Assembly (NCBI RefSeq): GCF_047948215.1
Contig: NC_134455.1
Coordinates: 309,894,147 to 309,958,146 of the forward strand
Length of the DNA stretch: 64,000 bases
Direction: 5' to 3'
DNA from: Lycorma delicatula
Lineage: Eukaryota; Arthropoda; Insecta; Hemiptera; Fulgoridae
Position numbers and translations under genes: made by a program. This document shows, one piece after another, positions 32,783-41,033 of this stretch. Under the pieces are notes generated by a model, which worked only from the letters and a program-made list of their open reading frames with translations, was not told the origin of the DNA and ran no database searches. The first letter of the stretch is position 1. Every line of letters begins with the position of its first letter.

Positions 32783-34706
32783 TATTTTTTTCACTTCTCC
32801 TTGGGTCCATACCTGCTTTAATATGAACAGAGGCCCAAGGGAGAATCATAGGGAATTATTCACCTCTTCACTTCCTTTACCATCTTACTACAGATGATCT
32901 TGACCAGCATTGTGAATGTCATATGCCATGACTGTTCAGTCTGCAGCATAGTCCTGAAGAATTTTTCTGAGTAAGCATGCCCAATTCCTTCTTCCATGTT
33001 TTCCTATGCTAAAAGAACTGATCACACACGAACACCTTTTGTAAGCAGTAGTATCATTCGCCTCACAATAATCACATTCTTCTCAATGCTCACGCTCAAA
33101 GTATGGTTTAAAACTGCTGTGTCCAGTAAGGAACTGGATCAACTTGTTCACCAGTCCCTTGTGTGTATGGTACATCCATATCTGGAGGTCCAGAGTTAGT
33201 CTATCTACCCTTCGTCTACTGAACCCATCTCTCCTGTCACCTGTAGACAAGCAATTACTTTCACATCCATCTTCCTTGTTCTTCCTGGATATCTTTATTC
33301 AGAAAAGGGAGGACATCCCTTTTTCTGGATGAAAATGTCCAGTGGTACTATTCCAACTACTACCCTGGTAGTACCCACAGTATATCCAAAGATCCCTGAG
33401 CATTCAGCTTAGAATTGCATGAGCTCTTCCCTTTTCTACTGTGACAGATCAGATTGGTGCTCTGTATAATACTTTCGAGAACACTACCTGTGACAAGACC
33501 CTTCGCTTCGATGTGCAGGGACTGATATTGATCATTATTTTTTGGCCTTATTCGACACTTCTCTTACATCTCTCTAAATTGTGGCATTTTCATCGATTCG
33601 TATTCTGAGGTACTTCAATGCAGAGGAAGGATGGTCTACCCTGATTCTGACTCTGAATGAAATCATGATCAGTTTATGCCTACTTGTTACTATGACACTT
33701 GGGTCTTATCGGGCAAAATCAGAAGCCCAGTCTCCTGCAGGAGCAAGATGATACTATTTAAATCTTGCTGTGTGACCATTACCATATGTACCGACTTGGC
33801 CATAACAACAATTGCCAAGTCGTCGACAAACCTGGTCAGGGCTGCCCCTTTGGGAATATTTTTAATATTCACTAGACTACTTTTTGCTGCTTTATCAAAG
33901 AGTCGCCATGTTTTAAAATAGCATATTTATGAGCATATTTGATCAATTTGAGTATCTTTGTTAGTTTTTTAAATATCTATGAAGAAAAAGCAAAAGTAAG
34001 TACTCTATGAATTATTGACATATACTGTAAATGTAACAACAAATGAAATATTAAATGAACAAACATAATACTAATAAAATATACTGTTCAAATAAATACT
34101 AAAGAAATTGCCTAACCACTTGAAGACAGATATAATTCACTACAACAACAAACAATTTGTTGCAAGTACATGTGTTGTTTACTTTTACATGATGTAAAAA
34201 CTTTCTTAAGGATACAACATTAAAGATGGAAACAACATCTTCAACATATTGATGGATGAATTCCTTGAATGATGAAAATTCGTCAAATGAAAAAGAAAAT
34301 TAAAACAAAATGTGTTTTTTAAATTTTGATTTTTGCAGAATCAAAATCAAAATTGAATTTGTGAATGTAAAGATATATTTTGTTTTCATTTTCTTTCTGT
34401 TAATGTTAATGCATTTTCTGACAGTTTTAAAATTATTATAAGTTGGTCCAAATTGGAGATATATTACCAATCTAACTTTTTATTTTTACCCAAATTAAAC
34501 TGTTTTTAGGAAACTGTTAGGAAAAATTAGAATGGAATTTCTAAATTGCTGAAATGGGACCGTTTTATTTATGTGTATTATTTTTTACAGGTTTTGTCAC
34601 AATTGGTACATTATTTGATGGTGGAGTCTGGTTTTATGTAAAAGATCTTAAAGTTTTTGATGATGATGATGAAGAGGAAAATGGAAAAAAAACAGTTAAA
34701 CGATAA
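8287..34706 (+). CDS. Oatp74D-like: Organic anion transporting polypeptide (Oatp/SLCO family), 3' half, six exons joined; 5' exons outside window
   Basis: Join 8287-8482, 11004-11148, 15479-15711, 18758-18861, 31976-32077, 34591-34706: 896 nt that read through without a stop for 297 residues, with every intron GT-AG and every exon phase compatible. OATPs are 12-TM plasma-membrane transporters for steroid conjugates and other amphipathic anions; the insect 74D member is known as an ecdysteroid importer. Visible here: TM8 and TM9, the large extracellular loop 5 with the family's Kazal-like cysteine pattern (CNQECNCD, SPVC, SPCHAGC, TDCNC, CPIDC), TM10, TM11 with FIPSPILFG, the LVWGKTC/GNCWLY loop, TM12, and an acidic C-terminus. 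The diagnostic WIGAWW-type signature before TM6 lies upstream and is not seen. Family certain; the 74D subtype is an inference from memory of loop and tail wording. Introns are 2.5, 4.3, 3.0, 13.1 and 2.5 kb and full of transposons. First codon is split with an exon outside the window. Confidence 0.9.
8483..11003 (+). other. Oatp intron A-B
   Basis: AT-rich intron. Apart from a CA microsatellite I see no element; 10480-10620 is somewhat less AT-rich without recognisable content. Confidence 0.7.
10243..10265. repeat. (CA)n microsatellite
   Basis: About eleven CA units in the first Oatp intron. Confidence 0.9.
11004..11148 (+). CDS. Oatp exon B: Kazal-like extracellular loop
   Basis: Acceptor ttatttctaCAG at 11001-11003, donor GT at 11149. 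The first base completes the Glu codon begun by exon A, then 48 codons end exactly in phase 0. Six cysteines (ACNQEC, CNCD, SPVC, SPC, AGC) plus the YISPCHAGC string match the first part of the OATP loop-5 Kazal-type domain. NGT near the exon end is a potential N-glycosylation site. An open frame runs upstream into the intron from a methionine at 10957, but the acceptor and the protein family place the boundary at 11004. Confidence 0.93.
12350..12720 (-). mobile_element. Decayed LINE C-terminal fragment
   Basis: The minus strand reads KAFTCGV(T)RRF, then KLGGLIKYKM near 12655-12590, aligned in order with EAFDMWCYRRMLKIRWVDKV of the much better preserved LINE at 59490-62124. This places it in the C-terminal region of a related element. 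The hydrophobic 91-codon + strand frame at 12362-12637 is therefore antisense noise. Confidence 0.45.
12831..12874. repeat. Perfect-loop inverted repeat (19-bp arms)
   Basis: Arms 12831-12849 and 12856-12874 pair over 19 bp with one mismatch around a 6-base loop. It lies in the Oatp B-C intron. Confidence 0.75.
13340..14160 (+). mobile_element. Purine-rich decayed LINE ORF2 C-terminal remnant
   Basis: The + strand is strikingly purine-rich and, with frameshifts, reads TYYTPVLT (about 13741), then RYYCDVKRMKSR (about 13940) and RGRGGMVEEFVKKRRRRV (about 14007-14060). This is the order of LINE ORF2 ends of the type xYGHVxRM...GRRxRGRPxxxWxD. Only the general class is supported; clade and ends are not. 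Confidence 0.4.
14170..15478 (+). other. Oatp intron B-C, distal part
   Basis: AT-rich; nothing recognised between the LINE remnant and exon C. Confidence 0.6.
15479..15711 (+). CDS. Oatp exon C: end of Kazal-like loop and TM10
   Basis: Acceptor after a pyrimidine-rich run (ttgtttaacttctttcactt then tttaaAG) places the start at 15479, in phase 0 after exon B; donor GTAAGT begins at 15712. The reading starts MFTDCNCV, equivalent to the FYNCSCV element that closes the Kazal-like domain in OATPs, continues through an acidic low-conservation stretch, then GACPIDC and the helix FYMFLLVCCFLKFTIATG (TM10), followed by RTSNFLVSVR. It has 77 codons and two bases of a split Arg. The internal ATG at 15479 is a splice-boundary codon, not a translation start. 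Four loop cysteines complete the family pattern begun in exon B. Confidence 0.92.
16996..18329 (-). mobile_element. Mariner-type DNA transposon, 1.33 kb, TIRs intact, transposase dead
   Basis: Left end 16996 reads gaggttatcactaaagtaaa and the reverse complement of the right end reads caagggatatctctaaagta, a shared imperfect terminal inverted repeat of about 26-28 bp. Both ends abut TA (16994-16995 and 18330-18331), the mariner target duplication. Length is typical for the family. It sits antisense within the Oatp C-D intron. The GC-richer coding part contrasts with the flanking intron. Confidence 0.88.
17065..18168 (-). pseudogene. Mariner transposase pseudogene
   Basis: The frame opens at 18168 with MSRKIDVAADCEIRGVIRFL, a mariner HTH start. 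It continues through GRPFIITEDLLKRVYDEI, GNETWILYYTPERKRQ, GTIINSEAHLETL, LLHDNARPHVEDQTRD and YSPVLASDYQLF to a stop at 17065-17067. The family cuts and pastes DNA with a D,D34D triad. Here the first Asp, in the usual GDETW, is Asn (codon 17667-17669). The second (HDNARPH) and third (SDYQLF) are kept, although the Pro of the usual LAPSDY is lost. Several frameshifts and in-frame stops (for example after NIRMV at 18013) also inactivate it. Confidence 0.85.
18758..18861 (+). CDS. Oatp exon D: TM11
   Basis: Acceptor tttttttactAG at 18756-18757 after an unbroken T-run; donor GTAAGT at 18862. One base completes the split Arg of exon C, then 34 codons, then one base of the next split codon. It begins RCVEEKDKTVAIAL and contains the TM11 helix ending FIPSPILFGYIM, the insect counterpart of the G-F-I-P-x-P-I-x-F-G motif of OATPs. 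The intron before it carries a dead mariner; the intron after it is 13.1 kb and carries two foldback elements, a SINE and an R1-type LINE. Confidence 0.93.
18862..20563 (+). other. Oatp intron D-E, proximal part
   Basis: AT-rich; the 106-codon minus frame at 19237-19557 shows no recognisable domain and is treated as chance. Confidence 0.6.
20564..21541. mobile_element. Foldback (long inverted repeat) element 1, 978 bp, in Oatp intron D-E
   Basis: Left arm about 20564-21020 and right arm about 21098-21541 are reverse complements over nearly their full length. For example, gtcgtattcgacgaacttca pairs with its diverged counterpart ending aagtttatcgaatacgtccc, and aaaatgacacctcatttg at about 20917 pairs with caaatgaggtgtcattttg at about 21176. 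The loop is about 75 bases, AT-rich. Both outer ends abut TA. No transposase lies inside; the 93-codon frame at 20445-20726 and the C-terminal part of the 221-codon frame opposite are arm sequence. It is best read as a non-autonomous DNA element (MITE/foldback). Confidence 0.85.
21547..21595. repeat. (CG)n(CA)n alternating purine-pyrimidine tract
   Basis: About ten CG units (21548-21567) run directly into about fourteen CA units (21568-21595), starting six bases after the right end of foldback element 1. In an AT-rich genome a pure CG run of this length is unusual. Confidence 0.95.
21600..21984 (-). pseudogene. DUF4817-type transposase N-terminal fragment
   Basis: From ATG at 21984: MADSVNHINTNLEMADMNLI, then YSLSTCTTVRQNGC, FPTEYYLLMQCFQPFIDG, NTGSLNSEKRGKSGRQRSIC and ITEFEKIVLKKYL. 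The order 'MADMxLIYG ... FP ... TGSLxxxKxxxGRxRSVxTPExExxVL' is that of the DUF4817 helix-turn-helix domain of arthropod DDE_3 (Tc1/mariner-like) transposases. The frame is uninterrupted for about 125 residues, then runs into the CA/CG microsatellite and the arm of foldback element 1. No DDE domain follows, so the copy is truncated. Another member of the broad group, with its DDE part, lies at 41034-42276. Confidence 0.6.
22730..23715. mobile_element. Foldback (long inverted repeat) element 2, 986 bp, in Oatp intron D-E
   Basis: Left arm about 22730-23160 and right arm about 23283-23715 are reverse complements. For example, tttctaaaatggtgggctg at 22739 pairs with cagcccaccattttagaaa at about 23690, and gcggccatgtttatttatca pairs with tgataaataaacatggccgc. 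The loop is about 120 bases. TA flanks both ends (22728-22729 and 23716-23717). Length, arm size and loop wording (tcctccact ... aaattagtatcaaatta) resemble element 1 although the outer arms have diverged. No coding capacity. Confidence 0.85.
24744..25076 (-). repeat. SINE family A, copy 2, with 13-bp target duplication
   Basis: The body at about 24765-25063 is in reverse orientation to copy 1: tail block cagaggataatatgtatgaa, core ttaattgaaacccaaccacc, and the tRNA-like head at the right end. The perfect 13-mer tacattttgaaca flanks it at 24744-24756 and 25064-25076, the mark of LINE-mediated insertion. Confidence 0.9.
25870..26890 (+). pseudogene. R1-type ORF1 (gag-like) remnant with CCHC zinc knuckle
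   Basis: Blocks on the + strand: KKSRRKRKPEPLPLTSSSED (about 25898-25957), RVVEAFKKAKGRPSSSAPL, LAKVREAFAAICEGFEAL and KPKEVKFVPNVVQAPVQPRR (about 26160-26280), a basic RQRARRQRAKT end at 26397, then KETVQIIKESPAVKKLEVKI and a C-terminal knuckle CFKCCRFGHRAKFC (about 26830-26871), a C-X2-C-X4-H-X4-C zinc finger. ORF1 of R1-like LINEs binds element RNA. Stops at several points break it. The usual second and third knuckles are missing because the element is deleted just downstream. Confidence 0.65.
26890..27900 (+). pseudogene. R1-type reverse transcriptase remnant
   Basis: The + strand reads DLTRVFNRLLLAGYFPE (about 26895), FKGGDKDLT, RPLTLLPAVGKVFKKVL near 26999, DDQYGFLPGKGTEDPFLKV (27095-27150, from the QYGFxxGxxTxDAxxxV motif) and YLLGVFLDISGAFNNL (27185-27232). 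A VAYDDN string (about 27458-27475) stands at the YADD/FADD catalytic box, and GVILDERLLFKEHL at 27691. The domain lacks its N-terminal part and the preceding endonuclease. Frameshifts occur at about 27235 and 27390-27640, so no polymerase can be made. Confidence 0.7.
27934..28515 (+). CDS. R1-type ORF2 C-terminal domain, open for 193 codons
   Basis: The longest intact frame of this element. It begins inside ORF2, so the ATG is not a natural start: GGYRTVSREAVTATAGIKPL is the usual R1 segment after the RT thumb. It ends with a zinc-binding motif CPDCRVDDTVDHVLYIC (C-X2-C-X7-H-X4-C, about 28291-28341) known from ORF2 ends of R1/Jockey elements. Stop at 28513-28515. Overlapping frames on either strand are shadows. 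It is a fragment of a dead element and is not expected to be expressed as such. Confidence 0.65.
   Translation: MLAVVGGYRTVSREAVTATAGIKPLDILATEHSKRYISMRDGLLTSGHMREIEDQGFDSCQARWNYSSTRRYTHGIFPNVRELRAIIWVYSNRHIIEVLTRHVAFRDNLARFRLDDSGLCPDCRVDDTVDHVLYICPWYEAKYTGVIGELERINSFFDLRVNSVCESVVETEQLWLASFNSSPNVEQLGNPGV
28867..30013 (+). repeat. Three degenerate tandem units in the LINE 3' UTR
   Basis: Each unit holds in order ttcagaggg...atgtagga (units 1 and 3), a block like gatgtaaatgtctatcgagg, catttacat..ggtggcatct, cccatcag..gctaggaacag, and ends tgtctggaaccag at 29132-29144, 29653-29665 and 30001-30013 (spacing 521 and 348). A fourth copy of the end (agtctggaaccag) is at 25313-25325, at the 5' boundary of the element. 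Confidence 0.7.
30012..30284 (+). mobile_element. LINE 3'-end piece with A-tail flanked by 12-bp direct repeats
   Basis: agttccctttca occurs at 30012-30023 and again at 30273-30284. The second copy directly follows a nine-base A-run. Between them is G-rich 3' UTR-like sequence (gtgtacatacc...gaattaggt) that resembles 29270-29340 of the neighbouring element. It fits an independent, short target-primed insertion of a related element into the end of the larger one. Confidence 0.55.
30285..31975 (+). other. Oatp intron D-E, distal part
   Basis: AT-rich after about 30650; no element recognised. The 106-codon frame at 30434-30754 is unassigned. Confidence 0.5.
31976..32077 (+). CDS. Oatp exon E: extracellular loop 6
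   Basis: Acceptor tttgtcttttttAG before 31976 and donor GTAAGT at 32078. Two bases complete an Asp codon, 33 codons follow (QNCLVWGKTC ... GNCWLYNGELLRIILNVTSA), then one base of a split Cys. The three cysteines and the D-x-x-C-x-x-W start match the short loop between TM11 and TM12 in OATPs (D-K-T-C-x-x-W in vertebrate members). NVT is a glycosylation sequon by pattern only, since it lies at the start of TM12. Confidence 0.92.
32742..32781. repeat. (TA)n microsatellite
   Basis: About 18 TA units in the Oatp E-F intron, next to the right end of a LINE fragment. Confidence 0.95.
32795..33910 (-). mobile_element. R1/Jockey-like LINE fragment, RT palm to C-terminus, decayed
   Basis: The minus strand from 33890 reads NIPKGAALTRFVDDLAIVV, with FVDD standing for the FADD/YADD catalytic box, then QDLNSIILLLQETGLLILPD and KTQ. 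It goes on through PSSALKYLRIRIDENATI (near 33640-33590), RRRVDRLTLDLQIWMYHTH and LVNKLIQFLTGHSSFKPYF (about 33155-33090), ending near SPLGLCSY...GPKEK at 32810. This is the palm-thumb and C-terminal order of ORF2. Stops and shifts occur throughout. Confidence 0.7.
34591..34706 (+). CDS. Oatp terminal exon F: TM12 and acidic C-terminus
   Basis: Acceptor attattttttaCAG at 34588-34590. Two bases complete the split Cys, then 37 codons and a TAA stop at 34704-34706. FVTIGTLFDGGVWFYV is TM12; the tail KDLKVFDDDDEEENGKKTVKR is a short acidic-then-basic cytosolic end without a clear PDZ-binding motif. The run of Asp is encoded by a GAT repeat at about 34659-34671, so its length could vary between individuals. 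A canonical poly(A) signal follows 56 bases after the stop. Confidence 0.92.
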
Positions 34707-34761
34707 ATATTAACAGCTGACAATTTTGTAATTTATAAAAAATAATTATTTTACAATATGC

Positions 34762-34767
34762 AATAAA
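34762..34767 (+). promoter_or_regulatory. Poly(A) signal of the Oatp gene
   Basis: AATAAA 56 bases after the stop codon, followed by T-rich sequence from about 34777. A second AATAAA at 34816-34821 could serve as a distal alternative. The 3' UTR would be very short (about 80-130 nt). Confidence 0.6.
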
Positions 34768-34829
34768 TAAAATTACTACTTTTTATTTATGTATTTCTGT
34801 TTGTCATCTCACCTCAATAAATATTCATT

Positions 34830-37431
34830 AATCTGAGTAGAGAAACCATGTAAACAAAAGAATTCTTTTTAAATAACAAAATGTAATCAAATAATGACAA
34901 TGTCAATAATGGAAACTAAAATAATTAAATGCAACATTAAAATACATTACTACTAATGTAAATATATATTAAACAAAATTAACTTTGTTAAAACAATGAA
35001 AATCAAGAAATTCTTCATTTTTATCAATTTTAAAAATGGAGAAGTGTTAAGTCAATGTGTAATAAGCAAGATGGTCTTACCAACGAGAAACAATTCTCTC
35101 ATTTCATTAAGTTAGTTCAAAGAATAATGATTTTTATTAAAAACTAAACACAAGCTTTCTAAATTATTACATCTTATCTTCCGTTTTTTAATAAAACAAA
35201 AAAAAATTAAAAACAGTATATTTTATTTATGGATAATAGATATTAACCGTAAATAAAATATCCACAAACATGGAAATAGTCATATTCAAAATTTATTTCT
35301 TTACAGTATGAAATAAATATTTTTAAATTGCAAATAAAAAGTAAAATTAGATGTACTACAATATTTATATTAATTTTTTGATTTTTTTATACACAAATCA
35401 TAAACCTTACAGCAGAATAAAGGTTATGACTCATGATTAATTGCAAATTCTTTTATTTACAAATTCATATTAAATTTACCATATATTGTCACAGATAGCT
35501 GATGTCATTTTTACGTTGCATTTATTCATATATATTCTTTTCTTCTTTACTGTTTTAATGTAATGTTAAAAGCCATAGTCGTATTATGTTATGTTTATGT
35601 TTTAGCTATTGTGTCAAACATCTTCACACAGTCATAATTTATAACATGAGTTTGAACCACTTGATCTTCCAGATACTTTTTACAGATTTGTTCATCTTTT
35701 AAATACGAATCTACTATTTCTCATTTGAAATCTAACTAAAGTTAAATCCATCTTCTTTTTAGTTTTCATGCATTGGCTTGTATATGTAAACCATGATAGT
35801 AAAGCTTGATATTATTTTTTATTTCTTACGATTATTCTACATAGGGATAATTAATGTTTTCATCTATTCTACCTAATCCTCTCATGCAGTGAATGTTCTC
35901 TTTAATTATTACAATTTATTGTACTTGAGTTGGCATTTTTCTTTTGCAGTGTATCTTTTTACAGAGGAAATGGTTGGATATCTGCTCACATAGTGATTAT
36001 TGTTACAACAGACTTATCAACCTACAGGTAAAATTCCATATTTTTATATATGGAATTAATAATCTAATGTTTTCAATAATTTTAGTTATTATAATTTAAA
36101 TTATTCATATAAACATTAGCTTACAAAGAAGTTATAAAGTTAGATAAATAAAAATAAAAATAATCAGTATTTTATTGCATTTTCATATGTATACTAATTT
36201 TCAGTGACATGTATCCCCAGTGTACCCAATAGAAAACAAAGATTTAAAAAAAAATTCTGTTGACATAAAAACAAATAGTAGTAATATTACTTGAAAAGAT
36301 TTTATTGTTTTCCAATAATAATACATTCTTTGGGAAAAAAATATATACATTAAAATTTTTCTTACATTCAGTCTGCAAAAATGATTACTATACATGAACT
36401 GAATGAACTGTTGATTTTCAAAGCCTATTTCTAAAGAAATACAAGAAGTATTTAAGCAGAAAATGATCTAGCAAACCATTTGCAGACTTCAGTGGTAGCA
36501 GATGAGTGATATAAACGAAAAATTAAAAGAACGAGATTTCTATATGAAATAAGAATTAAATCATTTTCCTGTGTTTTAAGTCCTCTAAATTAATTTGGCA
36601 AATGTATAAAGTATGTTCTACATAAGTAGAGTCTACTTTTACTATTATAATAAAATACACAGATTCATTGAAATGGAATCAATTGTGGCATTGTACACAT
36701 ACATACATTTGGGAAGAAAAAACTGATAAAAGATTTGTGATATTTTGGAGTTTATTTCTTAAATTAAAACAGTGTTTTATCAGAATTTCATTGAATATTA
36801 CATTTCTAATGATCAAAACTATTTCAAAAGTCATATTACTATAAATCTATGGCATAGTTGCTATATTTTGTTTCTATTCTGTACGTGTGGTAATTTATTT
36901 TTTTGGAATATAATGGGATTTAGTTTAATTAGTATGATGATCATTTTACATTCTTTTGACTAAGGGTTCAATTATCTACCTAAATATCTTATTACTCGAT
37001 TATTTATTCTAACTATAAAATTTTATTATAAATTAACCTAATTTAAAAAATGTTTATCTTCTTGCTTATCATTTATACAATTCTGGGTTATAATTAGGAA
37101 AAATTTTAATATCCTTACTTTACAGTAAAATCCGCTTATTAGGTTTATGCAACAATTTATTGAATGAAATAACATTTTTTAATTCCAAATTAGGGCTGCA
37201 TGTAACAATAATAGTAACATTCTAGTTATAGGAATATTGAGTAAAGGAATAAATTTATGCAATAAATAATTGGAATTTGCTCTTTTTTCTTCATTCAGTA
37301 ATAATTATTGTTAATGATCTTAACAAGATCTTTGCCAATTTTAAGTATGTTTAAGAAGAAATTCAAGAAAATCTAGGTTGCTTTAGCAGCTGCTCACCTC
37401 TTAAAGTTTGAAATTGGCTGTCAGGCTTCTG
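34830..37431. other. Intergenic, AT-rich
   Basis: No gene recognised apart from the low-confidence exon-like segment at 35950-36027. Confidence 0.5.
35950..36027 (+). other. Orphan exon-like segment, unassigned
   Basis: A 78-base stretch open in one frame (26 codons, CIFLQRKWLDICSHSDYCYN and six more) sits between a good acceptor (ttggcatttttcttttgCAG) and a CAG|GTAAAA donor. It lies 1.2 kb past the Oatp poly(A) signal. No family recognised; length is too short to exclude chance. Confidence 0.2.
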
Positions 37432-37497
37432 ACAGTTACTTTTGTACGGATTTGAATACTACATTGTGGATACTGGTATTCTTTGGTTGTGTAATTC
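37432..37497 (+). repeat. SINE family A fragment
   Basis: The segment around acttttgtacggatttgaat and gtggatactggtattctttg matches the middle of SINE family A copy 1 (7150-7203). Head and tail are missing. Confidence 0.7.
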
Positions 37498-39461
37498 ATA
37501 CATTTCTATTGTAATTCATTTTTTACTAATCATACATTTGTGTAATTCAGTGTAATACATACAAGAATATTTTTATTCACAAAATAACATATGACTTTAC
37601 TGACTTGTAATAAAAAGTGCAGAATAGCAATAAGTATCATTTTTGTAAACACAGTTGTTAGAAAAATATATAATATATTACATAACTTCCTTTAGAATAT
37701 CAGCAAAAATAATGGTACAATGGATGATATTAATGAAAATAATTTTTACATATTTAATGAAATTTAATTGCAAGTTACATTGTCTATTTATTTTTGAAGA
37801 TTATAAATGGTTCTTCAACATAATTAAAATATTTATTATAAAAGAAGACATTTTTTCACAAGCCTTTCGCAAAAACAAACTTTAATCTTGAAATACAGAA
37901 TTGTATGTATTTTTAAGTATGGGTCTAAAATTTCTAGAAAATTATTAACTTGTATCATTACTTACTACTTGTATATGTACACGGGACATGTTTTGAACCA
38001 TAAAAACCATTACTAATTCAGAATTATTCACAAAGTTAGAAATATAGAAGCAGTTACGTGGTAAGTTGGTTACAGATTAATAGAAAATCTGATAAATACT
38101 GCATTACTTAACCGATTGTTTTTATGTAATATTTCACTGAATAATAATCTTACATTACTACAAAATTTTAATAAATACATTAACATAATAATAAATGTCA
38201 ATTATTTAATTGTTAGTAATATATTTATCTAACACTGAAGCAATCATATTTCATTTTATATAGCTGATGGAATATAATTTAACTTATAACCTTATCCTTT
38301 GAATGTCATTCAGATTGTTACACCAATCCTTTGATGAATAATTTTTTTATATAATTTACTTGCATTGTGCTTTGCTGCCTGATAATTTTGTAATGGTACA
38401 AAAACTTCATAATGATAAAACAAATTTCCTTACGACTCAACTGCTTTCAAGTGATAAAAATCATAGAGGTTGAATAAACACTCAGAATAGCATTAATATA
38501 TCTAAAACATTCATTAAGAATTTTTGTAATGCTGTTTTTTATCTCTTTCTATAACTGATATCATCTTTACTAAGACATTGAAATGTGTGTTGTACAACAA
38601 TGTTAGATCCTAGTTCATGTGAGTTTTTAAAAACCCTGAAGACTGAAAAATTAAGATGCATTATTTAGCATTTCTCAGATGGAACTCTTTTATGTGATGC
38701 AAAGCCCAAAAGTGATTCTGTACAGATTATCTATGAAGTGAAATATTTATGACAAAATTTATTATTCTTTTTTTTCTGATATTTTTTTTTCTTAACCCTA
38801 TTTTGAAATGTTAGATAGAATTATTCATAAATGAATATAAAAATATTTGTGGACAGAAGTTTAAAACCAATTATTATGGTGAGACAGAGAATTTATTTTT
38901 CTTCAGATTATTTTGCATTCACTTATTGACATGTTTAGAAACATTAGGTAGATGGGGTTTGACATTTGAAAACCTTTTTCACTAAAAATCTAAATTCTTA
39001 TATTAATTTACTTTATCAAAGAATGTAAAATACATATCTTTATTCTAAAATAAATTTTCATTAGTGTGATTCTATTTTATTTATTTTTCCTAATTAGCCA
39101 AGAGGAAACTCAGCACACTAGAATAGTAATTGCAAATATAAGAATAGAATGGCATTTTAGGATTAATGCAAAATTATAGCACTTAGTAATAATAGTAATA
39201 TAGTATCAACAAAAAAGGGAAAAATCTACTCAAAAATAAAATTAGATATGATTACAGTTTACTTGTCTTCAATAACATAAAAAAAATACTTTTTATCACA
39301 AGCTGATCATCAGCAATATCAGGAACATTTTAGAGAGTAGTACCTTCAAATTTGAAGCATAGTTGAAAGGAGGGTAAATAATTCATACAGTCAAACACGT
39401 GTTTAATAAATGTAGTTCAATAGATTTCTGAAATTAAACAATTCTAAGCTATATTTTTCAG

Positions 39462-39527
39462 TGTTGAACAAAACAAGTCCAGCTTGTTACTTCTGCAGAA
39501 GGGAGGAGGTACTATGCCATAGTTGTG
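39462..39527 (+). other. Orphan exon-like segment with cysteine cluster, unassigned
   Basis: Acceptor atatttttCAG at 39459-39461, donor GTAAGAAT from 39528. The frame reads LNKTSPACYFCRREEVLCHS and Cys, open on past the donor to a stop near 39582. The C-X2-C...C-X2-C pattern could bind zinc. It may equally be a transposon scrap. Confidence 0.2.
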
Positions 39528-39670
39528 GTAAGAATTGGTTGCCCATGGATGATGATTTGGCAATGCTGCACTTAGTTGAGTAGAGCTGATGGCTTGTTGT
39601 TATGATTGAAGTCAATACCTACAAGGGAACTGGGTCCCTCCCAGCAAATCTAGTGTTTAACTCCTAAAAG

Positions 39671-39709
39671 TATAGAAATATGATCAGTTTTATTGATCAT
39701 ATTTCTATA
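39671..39709. repeat. Perfect 16-bp inverted repeat hairpin
   Basis: tatagaaatatgatca at 39671-39686 and its exact complement at 39694-39709 flank a 7-base loop. No flanking T-run or gene end suggests a terminator role. Confidence 0.8.
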
Positions 39710-41033
39710 TTTATGCTGGCATTTGTAGCATAAATTTTTTGTCAAAATGTTAAAATAATAATTATTTTGTTATTTGACTAACCCAATAAAGTTATTTTAA
39801 TGTTTAATATTATTTATCTTTAACATTTAATTACCTGGATGTCATATCTTTGGGTGACTGAAAATAGTTATTTGGTCATACAGATAAAAATGATGGATAT
39901 AATGATAAAAATGATAGTACCGTATGTGATGTGAATGATGGATAAATAGGGAGATTGATAGCTTACAATCAAACAAAAGTAATTACAGTAAACTGAGATA
40001 ATACATGCCAGTTTAAGGTCAACAGGTTATCAGTTCTCTTCCTTTAAATTCTATAAAAATAAAATGAAATAATTATTTTAATGTAATCAAATGTAACACT
40101 GAGATCTCAGGATTTTTCCAGCAATACTAAAATTAAATTATATAAAACTTTGATTTTCTTTCTTTTCTTCCCCTTTTGCCATTACTTCTTTCCAAAGAAA
40201 AGAAAATTTTTAAGACATTTCTTTTGTTATTCATGCTATTACTATTTAATGATTTCATCTGGCTACTTTCCTTTTATTGTTCTAAATAATGATATAATCT
40301 ATATAGTTCACTGGTCCTGATGAGAATTCAAGTAGGGGGCTGCCTTCTCAAGTTTATCTGGTGAGCATGTAATGGTGGGATTTTCCCTACTGTACTTCAT
40401 TTCACATCCAAAAGTGATTTTTAGTGGTTACTACTTCCTGAAACACCACTGCTGTTTTACGGCCATCAGGTATGAGATTGCAAACTAAGGACATATGTCC
40501 TCCAGCCCAAAACTGTTTTTGACTAGTTTTCCTGTTGGGATTGGTTACTCAAACCATCCTCTGAGTTACTTGGATTAGCAGGGATATCTCTTGCAGGTTA
40601 AGAAGTGGAGTTTGAGTGAAAGAGGCTAAGAGAATTTTCTTCTATGATTGATACAGATGTTAAGCATCATTATGTATATGTAATATATGTATAAATAATA
40701 TACAGCACTATTAAGCTATTATTTTGTTTACAACTGCATTTTGCTGCATCAGAGTAAAGAATTCAACCACTGAAGTGCAGTTCTACCATAACTTAAACAA
40801 TCTTAGACAGCTTGTGATTATGTAACCTCTGATGAAAATATTGACCAATAATATCTGTATTGCTCACAATCATTTAACTTCTCATCATCTAGCAGGAAAC
40901 TCAAGGATGTTTCACTCAATTTATATCTAACTATATTTATTTTTTTTATTATTAACTGTTGTAAAATAGTTAATTAAAAAAGTAACTGTGCAGCTGTCAT
41001 GCACTAGTACAAAACAGGTAACATCAATTTACC

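Larger units (their letters stand above)
37498..41033. other. Intergenic, no recognised gene
   Basis: 40310-40640 is less AT-rich and phrased like a LINE untranslated region, but no domain supports that. Otherwise only the hairpin at 39671 and the exon-like segment at 39462. Confidence 0.4.

Noticed and set aside
36772..36963. Short Phe/Ile-rich frame suggesting a small membrane protein
   Set aside because: Composition follows from T-rich DNA; no splice or start context, no neighbour support.
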